64,000 nt of DNA from Yamagishiella unicocca (taxonomy: Eukaryota > Chlorophyta > Chlorophyceae > Chlamydomonadales > Volvocaceae). The position numbers and the translations under genes are program-made. The notes under the pieces are model-generated. The model worked only from the letters and a program-made list of their open reading frames with translations, was not told the DNA's origin and ran no database searches. Location: the NCBI GenBank assembly GCA_003116995.1, contig BDSL01000094.1, forward strand, positions 1 to 64,000, read 5' to 3'. Shown piece after piece: positions 34,141 through 47,100 of this stretch (position 1 is its first letter; every line of letters starts with the position of its first letter).

Positions 34141-35022
34141 CTCGCCATCCTTGTAAACAAGCGTTTTGTCTGAAGGAGGGTATTCCCCTTCTCGCTTCCG
34201 GACTAAGTCATTGTTCCCTGTACGGTCGTCGTGACCGAATGCAACCGTGCATGCAACCAAGACTGGATCATCGTGCTGGCTGTTGGAGGGGAACTCGGGC
34301 GACTTGGGAGGCAGTTGTTTGATGTAGCCCCAAAACCGATTCGTGGCAGATGCTGTGGTGAAGGTACATCTGACCAGACGCAACAGTTGTGCAAAAGATC
34401 TGAGCGGATTCATGCATCGACAGATGCAGTCGAGCCACTTCGACATCGCATCGCAAAAGTTAAGACATGTAGCTCGGCATCCCCGCGTGCCGGGGGGCCT
34501 ATCGATTGTCCGACCGTTTCACGGCGTCCAAGCCGATAACCGATAACCAGAACCAGCAGCCAGGCAATTCCGGTCTGCATTGGTCATACAAGCTACGTCC
34601 CCATTCCACGTGACCCCGCCCTACATTTCTTCTCTACATTAGCTCACGCTAAGACAAACATACCGTACGTCGTGGTGTATGCCCACATGGGCCTTGCGCC
34701 AGCCACCATGTGCTCTAACCCCCAGCCCCACCCAATCCGCCATAACCCTGCTCGCTCAAGACGTCTGCATTTTCCACTAGTACGCTTCTGCCAAACTCCT
34801 GCGAAAAGCAGGCGCAACACATTGCGGGCGAAGCCAGCCGCCCGGTGCGACCACGTGGCAGCTGCCCCTGTCCCAGCACGCTTGCCAAAATGCCAATCCA
34901 GTCCTATCGCCGGACCACACCCATCGGGCGCTCGCAGCCCAGGATTGCTACGGCGTGTCCGTCTGCATTTGATGTACCAAGTGCTACCCACGACCACACG
35001 TGTTGGAAACGGAATGGCATAC
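34141..35022. other. Unassigned region downstream of Raptor
   Basis: Lies between the recombinase remnant and the 3' end of the convergently arranged Raptor gene. Base composition becomes less G-rich. Open frames of 60-135 codons show no known domain. Confidence 0.4.
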
Positions 35023-35027
35023 TTACA
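35023..35027 (-). terminator. Candidate TGTAA polyadenylation signal of Raptor
   Basis: TGTAA on the minus strand about 107 bases after the Raptor stop. This is the usual near-upstream element of volvocine algae, and the distance is plausible for a short 3' UTR. Confidence 0.45.
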
Positions 35028-35133
35028 AACCGTCTAAACTACCAACTACCGGTACTGTCGCGCCCCGTCCAAACACCCGTCCGCCGCAGCTGACGACACC
35101 TTGGACCGCGACTGCGACGCATGTCGGCCACTG

Positions 35134-38100
35134 CTAAAGAGCGCTAGCGGCCCGCTCAGCACGCGCTGCCACCGCCGCCCGGTCCGCGGCGCCCGGGTCG
35201 TGCAAGTCGTACACCGTACAGTGGTCCATGCCCGCCGCCGCCAACACTGGCTGGTAGGGGTGGAAGGCCATTGCGGTGATGGGGCCCACTTTATGCGCCG
35301 CCAGCAGGTTGGAGCTGTTGCCCGGGCGGAGCGTGCCCACGACATCACCGTCGTCGGTCCAGATCTTGACGACCTATGGGCGCGCGCGGGATGGAGACGT
35401 TCATCAGAGGTTGGAAAAAAGAGGACGAAACGTGTAATTGGTGCTGAAGGCCCAGAGCATGGCAGCTTCCGGAATGAGTGGGATGACGCACGCAAACGAG
35501 CTCAGGCCTAACCAGCACCAGATCAGAATTCGGGTGCGGCGGGAACGTGTGCGCAGCCGGGGCGGGAGGGCGGGGACAGGGTGAGGAGGTCGCCTGTCCG
35601 CGCCAACTCGTTTGCCTCTTGAGCCAAGACATTCCTCGCCCCCCACCTTCCCAACGCGGGCGAGTTCCCGACACCCTGCGCATCCTGGTCAGCAGGACCT
35701 CTCACGCGCCTCCACGGGACGCCCGGCGAGCACGCGGACCCACAGCCGCACTTCCTTCCAAGTACCACCTTCCGTGCCGACGCCCTGCTCCAGCTCGACA
35801 ACCCCCCACCCGCCCCTGCCGCAGCCCTTCCTCGCAAGCGCCTCACCTGCGAGTTCGTCCCAGTCGCCAGGAGCGGCGCCAGCGTGTGTCCCGCCAGCGC
35901 ACATACTCCGCCCTTGGAGTGCGCCTGCACGGTCTTGTAGGTATGCGCCGAGTCCAGGACCGCACCCCCCGCGCCTCCCGCGCCGCCAGCATCCGCCACT
36001 GCAGCACCCTGCATGACCGCAACCACGCCCCCGGCGGCCCCCGCCGCCCCCGTCCCGCCCCGCAAGTCGATCCACCGCATCTCGCCCTTCTCCGACGCCA
36101 CCACCACCATGCCCTGCCTGCCGCCTGGCTCCAGAACCGCGCCAGCCAGCGCCGACCGGCCGAGCGGCTGCAGCACCATACGCGGCGCCGCGGGGGCGCG
36201 GAGGTCAAAGATGCGCAGCGTCCCGTCGGAGCACAGGGGCACCAGCAGGTTGGGGTCCAGGCTGCTGAGCAGGAGCTGCTCCACGCCAGTGCCAGCCGCC
36301 GCGGCGCCAGTGGCACCCGTCCCCGGCCAGGCCACGCCCGGCGGGACGACGCCGCCGGGTCCCGCGCCCGCGGCACCAGGCCCCCCTGGAGCGCCCGTGA
36401 GCGGCAGCACCGAGTGGCAGTGTTCCCGCAGCAGGTCCCACACGTAGATGTAGTCGGGTTGCTTGCCGCCCGAGGCGAACAGGTGGCAGGCCGAGGGGCT
36501 CCAATTGTACACGGTCGGGAAGGACAGCGTCGGCACCAGGTGGATGGACACCGCCTGTGGGAGGGGTTACAGGGGGGCGGGAGGGGTTACGGAGGGACGG
36601 GAGGGGTTACGGAGGGGCGGGAGGGGTTACAGGGGGCCGGGAGGGGTTACAGGTGGGCGGGAGGGGTTACGGGAGGTCGGCAGGGGTGGGCGGTCTGTGG
36701 AAGCCAGCGGCGCTGCAGGAAGCAGATCGCATTTGCAGCTGGGGAACGAAATCCCACCGCGGGCTGTGTACAGGGGGTTGGGGTAGGAAGGCAATAGCTT
36801 ACGCGCGGAGGTCGCAGCAATGCCCTTTCCCCCTCCAGCACCACCGTCACTACCGCCACCGCCACCAGCGCCAACCCCATTCTGTCGGCAGCGGCTGCTC
36901 CGCACCTGCAGGGCAGTCGCCATGCGCTGCTCGCCGTGGTTGAGGTAGGAGCGCCACACGCGCACGGCGCCGTCCGCGCTGCCCGCCATGAGCAGCGGCC
37001 CGTCTGCCTCATTGATGTGGCGCAGGAAGACGACGCGGGACGGCACGGAGGAGCGGGACTCCGCTTGTGGCGCCCCTGCAAGACAGCACGCAAGGAGACC
37101 CGGTGGCGAGGAGACCCGGTTACACGACATAGGAGACCGAGCAAGCGGGGGTGGCCGGTGAGGAGACCCGGTTACACGACATAGGAGACCGAGCAAGCGG
37201 GGAGGGGCGGGGGAGGGCACCACCTCGACGACGGCTCAATGGGATGATGCGCTTGCTTCACACAGCCTGCACGTCCATATCAGTCGTTCACCAGCTGGAA
37301 CCGGCAGTCCGGTACAGTTTTGTAGATGCGATTTGCGATGCGGATGACATCTTATCAGCCCCCTACTTCCTTGTCCCCAACGTCGCCGCACCGTTCGTGA
37401 CGTGGAAGTTGTTGAGCATCTTGTTGTCGGGGTAGGTGTGTGCCTTGAGCATGCCGCGCACATCAGCCGACACCAGAACCTGGTGGTACGGGTGGAACGC
37501 CACTGCCGACACGATCTCGGGGCCGGACTCAATCGAGTGCAGCTGCGAACGGCGAGGGGGAGAGGAGGGGATGAGAGTAAACCCGAAGGTCGGCATTCCC
37601 CATTTCCAGGGCGCTACCCTCGTCAGGCTGCAGCGCGAGACGGCGGCTCCGAAGCCGCCTGGTGCCATGTAGCTGTCGCGCCAGGAGCGATATGCACCAG
37701 CAGGCGCGCCCTCCAGCCGCTAGACGGTGCAGCCTAAAGCACTGGATTGCCCTACGGATTGCAGGAAGCCCCCCGCACCTGCTCGCGCAGCTTGGGGGTG
37801 CGTATGGCCTTGGAAACGGCAGCCGCGCTGTCCATCATGGCTCGCCGCCGCCCCTTGCGCTCGGGGTCCACGGGTGCGGTCCAGGGGCACAGCTTGGCCC
37901 CGTCCGACTCGCGCCAGGCGGACGACTGCGGGGTACGACAGGGTACGACGGGGTACGACGGGTGGAGCAGATGACATGGGGGCGCAATTTTTTACGGCAT
38001 CGACACAACACAAAGACGGGAGCAGGACTACTCGAAGCAGCGCACGCAACGCAGCCGGGCGGCTGGAGCAGCGGCGACTCCCCTAGCAGGTGCTAGAGAC

Positions 38101-41100
38101 ACATCTGGTATTAGCTGGCCGAAAACAGGATACCTCGCCACGTCAAAAGGCGTCTCGAATTACGAGTTTTTGGGAGATCACGCACACCACGGAAACTGAC
38201 ATTTCGGGATGTGCAATACCCACGCTACCCCACCACCAGCAGCCCCGGCCGCACAGCGGCAGCAGGCCCCCCTGCCCCGCTCCCTGCCCCGCTCCCTGCC
38301 CCGCTCCCTGGCCCGCTCCCTGCCCCGCTCCCTGCCCCGCTCCCTGGCCCGCTCGCCAGCTCCGGCCCGTACCTGCGGCTCCAACATGGGCCTGCTGAAG
38401 TACTCGCAGGACAGGGCGTAGATGAGGCTCTTGGGCACGGGCACCGGGGCATGACCGGGCGGCAGGGCGCCAGCCAGGGCAGCATCCTGCACAGGCCCGC
38501 CGCGTCAGCGGGTGGACCCGGCGGGGAAGGGAGGACGGGTGCTTAGTTGGTTGGTTTCCATGAGAAAGCCATTTCAGCGCGAGCATTAACCATCCCTATA
38601 TATCCTTCGAATCGGTTGCAAAACGAAGCTCCGGATGAAGGCAACTACCGTGAGCTGGCAACAGAGAACGCGATAACGGGCCGAAGAATGAGTTTGGTCC
38701 CTTACACTGTGCGAGGATATTCGAGAGCACACTCGCCACGCACCCCACCTCGCTGTCCCTCCCCCCAGACAATGCGCCAGCCTACCTGGCCTCCGCTGAG
38801 CATGGCACCAGCGAGGCCCGAGCCGCCGTGTGCCCGAGTGTCCGCGTAGCTGTGGTGGCCGCCGTGGTGCGTCTGGTCGTAGTCGCTCAGGCCGCCAACA
38901 CTGGAGCCACCTGTGTGCGTGTGTGTGTGGGAGGGGGGGGGCGGACAAAGGCACGATTGGTCTGCGGAGAAGCGTGTCGCGACCGAGATTCGATGCGGCG
39001 AACGAGCAGGCGGCCGGAATGCCGCGGAGGCGTCGGGGGTGTATAAAAACCGTTTTACGCAACGGGACAGGATAGTTGGCGCATGGTCGTCTGACACCAA
39101 TCGGGGGGGGGCCATAAGGACCGGTTATACGATGTGGGTGTAATAGGCGTCGGGAGGGTGGGGTGTATATTGCTTGGAAAGTACGACCGAGTCCTCGATG
39201 ACGTTTCACCAAGTGCTCCCCGCTACCCCACCTACTGTACGTATAAATGCTCCAAACACATACACGCTATTTCACATACACCCAATGCAACGCGAGTTGA
39301 CAGTCAGTTGCAGGACGGTCCAGGTGACCCACGGGAGGGCGATCCCAGCCGCCTCCGACCCACCGGCAACCGTTCGCAGCGTGTACGGGTGTCTGCTGTA
39401 CGCCAGCGGCACGTCCCGCCCTGGCGACGGCGGCGACGCCGACGTCGAGGTGGCGGCGCTGGCGGCAGCGCCGCCGCTGCCTCCCGCGCCGCCGCCGGCC
39501 GCCGGCATGCGGCGCATCATGGCCGCCGCGGGACCCGAGGACGCGCCGCCCACGGCGCCAGCGCCGGGCACCGACGTCGAGGCGTTGTACGACGACGAGG
39601 CTGAGCCCGCGTGGTGCGGGTCGTGTGGGTCGGTGGAGATGCGGGAGAGGTTGGGCAGGCCGGCGATTGTGAAGCTGCTGCGCCAGGAGCGGGGCTTGAG
39701 CTTGGCGGCGAAGGAACCTGGCGGCGAGGCGGCACAGCGGGGTGCGGGCGCACTGTTCGGGAGAAGCGTCTTGGGAGGAAAACCGCAAAGAGCGTCCTTT
39801 GTTTGCGAGCCAACAAAGTCCCTCGTTCGTCTCTTTGCTTTGGTGCTTCACCGCCTCCTCCCTTTCCCGCCTCCTCCCTATCACCGGTGACCCACACTAT
39901 ACGATGCGGCTTGCAATCCTATTTCATATGTTATATCGGTACGGCAAGTCCCGTAGGGCTTGGCCATAAAGCAGCATCCCTCCAATGCCCCACGTCCCTT
40001 GACAGTGGTTCCCCCTTTTATTATGCCTGGCTACCCCGTGCTACAATCCGCGTAATTATCGGCCCACAGGTGTACTCGCTGCACCGGGTCCCCGGCTCGC
40101 CACCCACCTACGGACGTATCTCCGCGCCTGGGCGACAGGCTGCCGTTAGCCGCCCCGTAGCTCACACCCGTTGTCGTGAACGACAGCTCGTACTGCGCAA
40201 TCCGGAGCACGTCGCGACCGAAGCGAGCTACCTGCGGGGGCTCAGAGGGGCGCAGAGAGGCGCAGAGAGGCTCAAGAGAGGCGCAGAGAGGCTCAAGAGA
40301 GGCGCAGAGAGGCTCAAGAGAGGCGCAGAGAGGCTCAAGAGAGGCGCAGAGAGGCTCAAGAGAGGCGCAGAGAGGCTCAAGAGAGGCGCAGAGAGACTCA
40401 AGATAGGTTCAGAGAGGCGCAGAGGCTCGAGATAGGCGCAGAGAGGCCCAGAGAGGTGCAGAGAGGCGCAGAGGGACAAGAAGGCGGCGCGGGCTTGCTG
40501 GGGCCGAACACGCGAGGGAGGCATGGGCGACAGTTCGATCGGTATTAGCCGCGACACAATAACGGCCCCCACACAGTCGCACGTGCACTGGGAAATGCAT
40601 GGCCCTCATGCTCACACCCTCCCCGCTGCCCCTCCTCTCATGCAGCGCCGCTTGCCGTCAGGCTTTTAGGGTTAGGGATGCGGACCGAACAACACCCTGA
40701 ACCGCACGTAACGTTCCCGACTGGCACACGCACTGCGAGCCCCCCACGCCCGCCCAGCCTGGCAATAGCCTCTCTCCTCACCCCACCTTGGGCGCGGGGT
40801 CGAGCGCCAGCATGGTGATCGCCTCCGCGATCTTGGAGTACAGCACCTGCTGCTGTTGCGGCTGAGCGGGTGCGGCGCCAGCGCCCTCGGGCGGCCCCGC
40901 GCCTGCGCCCGGACCCCCAGGCGGCGCCGAGGGCGGTCGCTGCACGCCACCGCCACCGCCACCAGCGCCCCCTCCGGCGGCTCCTGGCCCTCCTGCATAC
41001 CCAGCAGCCCAGGCGGCCCGGTTGGTTGGGAGCTACAGTCCGGCCTCCCAACGAGCACTGCGTACTCGACGGCCGACGACGCGCACCCTCCTAACTTGTC

Positions 41101-44100
41101 GGCCGTGGATTCGCGGATAATCCCTTAGCCCCCGTCAATTGATGCAATGCTTGGCGGCATCAGCGGAAAGGAAACCTGCTGCAACAGCAGCATCCTGCCC
41201 CACCCATCGCTTCTTACATGTGGCCACCCCCCACATACGTTATCCTCACAAAAAAACCACCTGTAGTCACAATGAACGGACACTTATACTGCAACACGTA
41301 CGACGCACATTTGTGCGTTTGCCTCTGCCTCCCCTTTTGCAAAATCCCCCCCTGCGCCCAAGCACTTGAGCCCGCTCTCACCGTCGTGTGCGTGTCCCGG
41401 GCTGGACCGGGGGCGGCAGCCGTTGCCGTCGTCGGCCGCCGCCGCACGTGCCTGCTTGGGGCCACAAGGCAGGGCCGGGTCAAAGCCGGCACGTGGGGTG
41501 ATGGGGAGACTGGCAGTTGCGAAGTGTTCAGCGCAGGAAGCGAGCAGCCCACGACATCCGCCTCCTCCCCTTCCCTTTCCCCCCTTCGTGGCCCCATCGC
41601 GTCTATCCATAGTGGTCATGGCTACTGCCTTCAGGAATCCCAGCATACCGCTGGTGGTCCCAGCACCTGACAGTGGGCCAGGCGCCCGATTCTCAACCCA
41701 CCACCCACCCCTTTTCGCAATCCCTCTTCCCAACGTGTGTACCAAACGTCTCCAAATTGGCTTCCTTTTCAGCGCCGACCCACGGCTCTCCTCTCCTCCC
41801 TCCCTGCCCTCCCCCCGGTGCCCCGCACCCCACCTGCGCCACCGCCTCGTCCAGCCGCCGCTGCTGCACCGCCATGGCCTCACGCACCGCGGCGCCATGC
41901 CCCCGCACGAAGCGCGCGAACAGCACCGCCAGCTCCGCCCGCACCAGGACCGCCGGGTCGTACACCACCTGCGGGTTGCAGTGCAGCGGGGGGGTTTTAC
42001 GGTTTTGTGACGAAACCTGTAGCCGGGGAGGGGGAGACAGATCCGGGGTGCAGCGGGGGTTGGGAGAGGGGCCAAGGAACGGGGGGGTTTTATAAGAGAA
42101 TCCGCGAATCCACGGCCGACAAACGGGGGGGGTCCATTCGGTGACACTCGGTGACGGGGCAGCCACCACGACGCGGTTGTGGAGTCGCCAAACCGCAAAC
42201 CGCATTAGAGGTACGACACGGAACACCTCGGACAACTAGCCAGGGACTCCACCTTGGTTCCGTGGGGTGCATGACGGTGTATGGGAGTCGCCTCGGGACC
42301 CCGACTGTGCACGAGGGGCTTCCCACTGTGCGATGCCAGTTCCCTTTTCGTTCGTCAGACACATCCACACGGCACCCGCACGACCCAGCCGCCCGCCGCT
42401 CATGACAGCTTCCCGCCAGCCTCGTGACAGCTCGGGAACGGAACACCCTTCCTCCGGCAGCTAGCACTGGTGCACCACGACACTACACGGGCCAAAACAC
42501 GGCAGCCTCGGGGGATTCGAGGGAAACCCGTGGATGCCCGAGAAAACGTTGGAAACAGAAGTTTTGAGATGCATGCTGGAGAACTGGGTTGGGAATACTA
42601 AAACTAAAGGTCGAAATATGACCTTTAGCGTCTAAACTATAGCGGCTACGGCGAGACGAAGAGAAGCGAGGACCCCACGGCAGCCTCGGGGGGGGTGGCG
42701 GCGAACGCCCCCTGGCCGTGTACGCACGCCATGTACTCCGTGGCTTAGCCGTCTTGGCGGCTGTTCAAAGAGGTACACCCATACACGTCCGTACCTGCGT
42801 CACGGCTCCCGCGATGAGCCGCTCCGCGGGGAGCCGGTCCTCCGAGGGCGTCAGCGTCAGCCCCGGGTGGTCGGCCAGGGGGCCGCTGCCGGGCCCGCCT
42901 CCGGCGCCGCCGGCCCCGCCGTGCATGTGGCCGCCGGCGTGGGCCGGGTCGCTGGGGTCGGGGCAGCTGTGTATGAGGCAGGCCAGGCCGAAGATGGCCG
43001 CCGCGCGGATCTCCGGCAGCGGGCTGGTGAGGAGCTGCACCAGGATGTCGGCGGCGCCCTCGCGGATGGCGTGCAGCGAGAACTGAAGCGGAGGAGCGGG
43101 GGAGGGGGGTTTTGAGGAAGACCCGTGGATGCGAGAAAACACCGTTTAGAACAGACGGGAGGCGGGCAGGGGGCGAGGAGGGAGAGGGAGGAGGTGAGCG
43201 AGAAAAGGCGCGTTCGTGTGGGGCATCACATTGGGTGGTAAGTGCAAGTACTAGGGAGCCGGTGCTTTGCATACAGAGCCGACCCCGCTAAAGAGACGTT
43301 GGCTATGGAACCGAAGGGCCTTATCAGGACACGACCTGCCCCCCGTCCCAGCCGCCCCGCCCCCCGCCCTCCCCCCCCCGCCCTATCCCCCCCGCGCGCC
43401 CCCTCCCCCCGCCATCCGCTCCCTGCCTCACCTCCGGTATGTCCTCGCACAGCTTGCCGATGCTGAGGCACAGCCACCGCAGCAGCAGCGGGTGCCCCAC
43501 CGGGCCGTACGTGATGTTGACCGGCGCCAGGGAGCGCAGCCACCGCAGCAGCACCGCCAGCAGCTGGCTGCCGGCACACAGCGCCTGGCCCTGCACAGCG
43601 GCACCGGGAGGGGTTGGGGGCAGGGGGGCGGGCGGGAGGGGCTGGTCAAGCACGTGGGCGACCTGAGCGAACTGGGCGAACTGGCAGGCCGAGGAGGCGG
43701 AGGCGGCGGAGGAGGGAGAGGGGGGGGCCCAGCCCAGCCTCACAACCGGCCGACGCACATGCCCCCGGCAGCCGTCCTTCCTGCACCCCGGCTGCTGACT
43801 CCTCCTTTGCCGCCTCCGCCGCCTCCGCCTCCTCCTCCTCCTCCACCTCCACCTCCGCTGGTAGTGCCGTCACGTGCCGCACCTTGGGGTGTCCGTCGCA
43901 GATGACCGACAGCACGAAGGCCGCCTGCGCCCGCGAGTAGAGGTCGATGTGGCCGTCCACGCTGTCCAGGTAGCGGATGAAGTAGAGGTGGCCGCTGTCC
44001 TTGACCAAGTCCACCTGGGGGCCCGGGGGGAGGGGCGGCGTGGCGAGGGGGGGGGTCGGGACGTGAGCTGCGAACCGAGCAGCAGAAGCGTTCCGTCGAG

Positions 44101-47100
44101 TGGGGGATAAGACGCGCGATGGGCCCACCTCCCCGCCCGCCCACCCCCTCCAGCATGCATCTCAAAACGTCTGTTATAAACGGTTTTTTCTCGCATCCAC
44201 GGGTCTTCCTCGAAACCCCGCTTCACGGCACGAATGCCGCACCCCGCGCCAGGCAACCATGGTAGTTTGCTCCCCCCGAGCCGCCCAGAGCCGCTGGCGC
44301 CGTACGCACCTGGCAGCTCCGGTCCAGCGCCAGCACCTTGGCCCAGATGAACACCAGCGTGGATCTCAGATCCGAGCTGGTGGTCTGCAGCAGCTTGAGC
44401 ACGTAGGGGAAGATGCCCACGGACAGCGCCAGCTCCACAGCCCAGGGACCCATGTCCAGGAAGCGGCCCAGAAGCACCAGAGCCCGCAGCCGATGAACCT
44501 GGCTCAGCAGCACCTGGGGGGGTGGGTGGGTGGGCGGGCATGAAAACCGGTTAGGCGACATGGATAGGATAGTGGGCGGGGCGGGGGGGAGGCGGCGAGG
44601 GAGGGGAGGGGGCTCGCAAACCACGAGCGTCGCCAACCGTCGCTCAGACGGCGCTTCCAACGCATCAGCACGGCTGTGGGCTGCCAGCATCCCTAGTGCG
44701 GACGTTTCGGTAGACATGGCCCTAAATGTGTTCATCGCTGGGTGCCAATGTGGTTCGCATCCTGTTCCCACCTCTGGTCCGCCCCCCCACTCGACCCCTG
44801 GTCCCCCCTTCTCGACCCCCCCCCCGCCCGCGGCCACTCGCCTGCAGCACAATGGGCAGCTGCTCCGGCGGCTTCTTGTCCCGCGACCCGTGCGCCAGCC
44901 ACAACTCGAACGCCGTGAGCTGCTCCGAAAAGAAGGCTGCGCACATGGATGGCGAACACGTGCGGGGTGGGGGGCCGGGCCAGCCGACGGACTGTCAAGC
45001 GATGGTCTCCTGTGGGTTCTGGGATCTGCGTGTGCCGGGTGGTGTCGACACCGCACCTAGCTCCCCACGCAGGTCCGCCCAGCCCAGTCCCACTCTCACC
45101 AAGCAACGTCCGCCTCATGATCCTGTCCCTCCCCCACAATGTGTTCGGTGCGCTGGCCGCCCTCCGACCCGCGCAACTCGCATGCTTGGCCGTACGGCAT
45201 CCCCATGCGTTGGCGTCCCTCTCCTCCATGCGAAGGACAGCCCCTCGGCCCATCGTCACACGCTGCACGAGGCTATTAACCCCTCGCCGTAGTAACATGT
45301 TGCTGATAGCCGGGCCGGCAGGAGCAGCCGCTGAGAGGTCCTCCCCATCCCCCACACCCGCACCCACACGGCACACCGCGCACTCACTCGACGGCGTGAA
45401 CTCCGCCTGCTGATCGGAGGACAGCGTGGGCAGCTGCACCAGGCACATCTCGGCCGCCAGGTCCCACGCCTGCCACATGGGGTGCTGGTGGGTCGGCGGC
45501 AGGCGGGGGTAGGACACGGGCGTGCAGCCCGCCGCCGTCATGATGCGCTCCGCCAGCAGGAAGTTGCGGAACAGCGACGCCACCAGCAGGTCCTGTGGGG
45601 GGAACGGGCGAGAAGACCGTGTTACAGGGCGCAACATAGGACACGGAGGGCAGAAACTAGCCGGCGAGTAGCTTTCAGACACACGCGTTCCTGGGGGGGC
45701 CGTATCGAGGCGGGCAGCCAGGCAGGCAGCCAGGCAGGCAGCCAGGCAGGCAGCCAGGCAGGCAGCCAGGCAGGCAGCCAGGCAGGCAGCCAGGCAGGCA
45801 GCCAGGCAGGCAGCCAGGCAGGCAGCCAGGCAGGCAGCCAGGCAGGCAGCCAGGCAGGCAGCCAGGCAGGCAGCCAGGCAGGCAGCCAGGCAGGCAGCCA
45901 GGCAGGCAGCCAGGCAGGCAGCCAGGCAGGCAGCCAGGCGGGCAGCCAGGCAGGCAGCCAGGCAGGCGCGGCAGGCGCAGTAACAGGGAGGTAGGTGAGC
46001 CAAGATAGTCGAACCCAGGTTCCTTCGTGACCGCGTACCGGCTGCATGCCTTGTCATGAGGCCGAAACTTGCAGTGCCCGGCTTGGCCCCACTCTCCTGC
46101 CCCCTCCCCCTATGTGCCAACTACACTGCCCACGCCGAGTCCCACGTTTCTTTGGGGGGCAAATCCCCCACCCTCAGCCGCCTGCATCCGCTGACGCTGC
46201 CACCCCACCCCCCTCGGGTGCCGTTGCTGCTGCTGCGCCGCCCCCACCCCCCGCCAGGCCGAGGCCGCCGCCGCTGCCCTACCGAGCGGAAGAGCTTCTG
46301 AAACAGCGGCCGCGGCAGCACGTTCCACGCAATGGTGTCCGTGATGGCTGTGAAGATCCAGTTGAGCTCCCCCAGCGGCGTCTTCCGGTCCGTTTGCTTC
46401 CCCGGGATGCGGTCGATGAGGTCCTTCGTCAGTCCGTCATGGCGCATCAGGCTGCGGGAGCAAAACCACCGTAGCGCCACCTGCGGTGCGGTGCGGTACG
46501 GCGCCAGCAGGGGGTGGTTTGCGGCTCAACGACTATTATGCGAGCCGTTGGCTGAACGTGTGGACGAGCAACCGGTACCCTCTTCAACCCGCGTCGACAA
46601 TCCTCACGTCGACCGTGTTGTGGCAGGGCGCACGGTGTGAGTCATGCCGGGTTCTACAGCTCACGAATCGCACAGGGCGACGAAGCGTAGCTTTAAACTT
46701 TGAATGCTGCCGCCCGCTTCTCAACCGCCCCCCGCTCCGCCGCACCGGCCCCACTCAGCTACATCACCACTGACGGACCCCCCCTCCGGGTCCTCCTCCT
46801 CGGCCCCCTCGGACGGCACAACAACCTGCTGCTGCGTCCTCGGGCGGCGCGCGCCCCAATGCCGTCTGCACCAAACGGCGGCTCCGAAACCCGTGGAACC
46901 CGCGCACCTTGATGGGCGTGGTGAGGCAGGCCGTGAACACGTCAGCCGGCAGGTCGGGGTTCTGCGGCAGGTGCTCGGCGGCGCCGCACGCGCCCAGCAC
47001 GATGATTTCCTTGAGGTGGTCCGGAGCGCCGCCAGCGCCGCCCGCACCCATGCCGGGGTACATCCCACCCTGCAGCGCACGACGGCGGCGGGGGGAGGGG

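Noticed and set aside
45622..46120. Frames over the 12-bp repeat as leucine-rich or Ala-Cys proteins
   Set aside because: Intronic repeat between two Raptor exons whose phases match.
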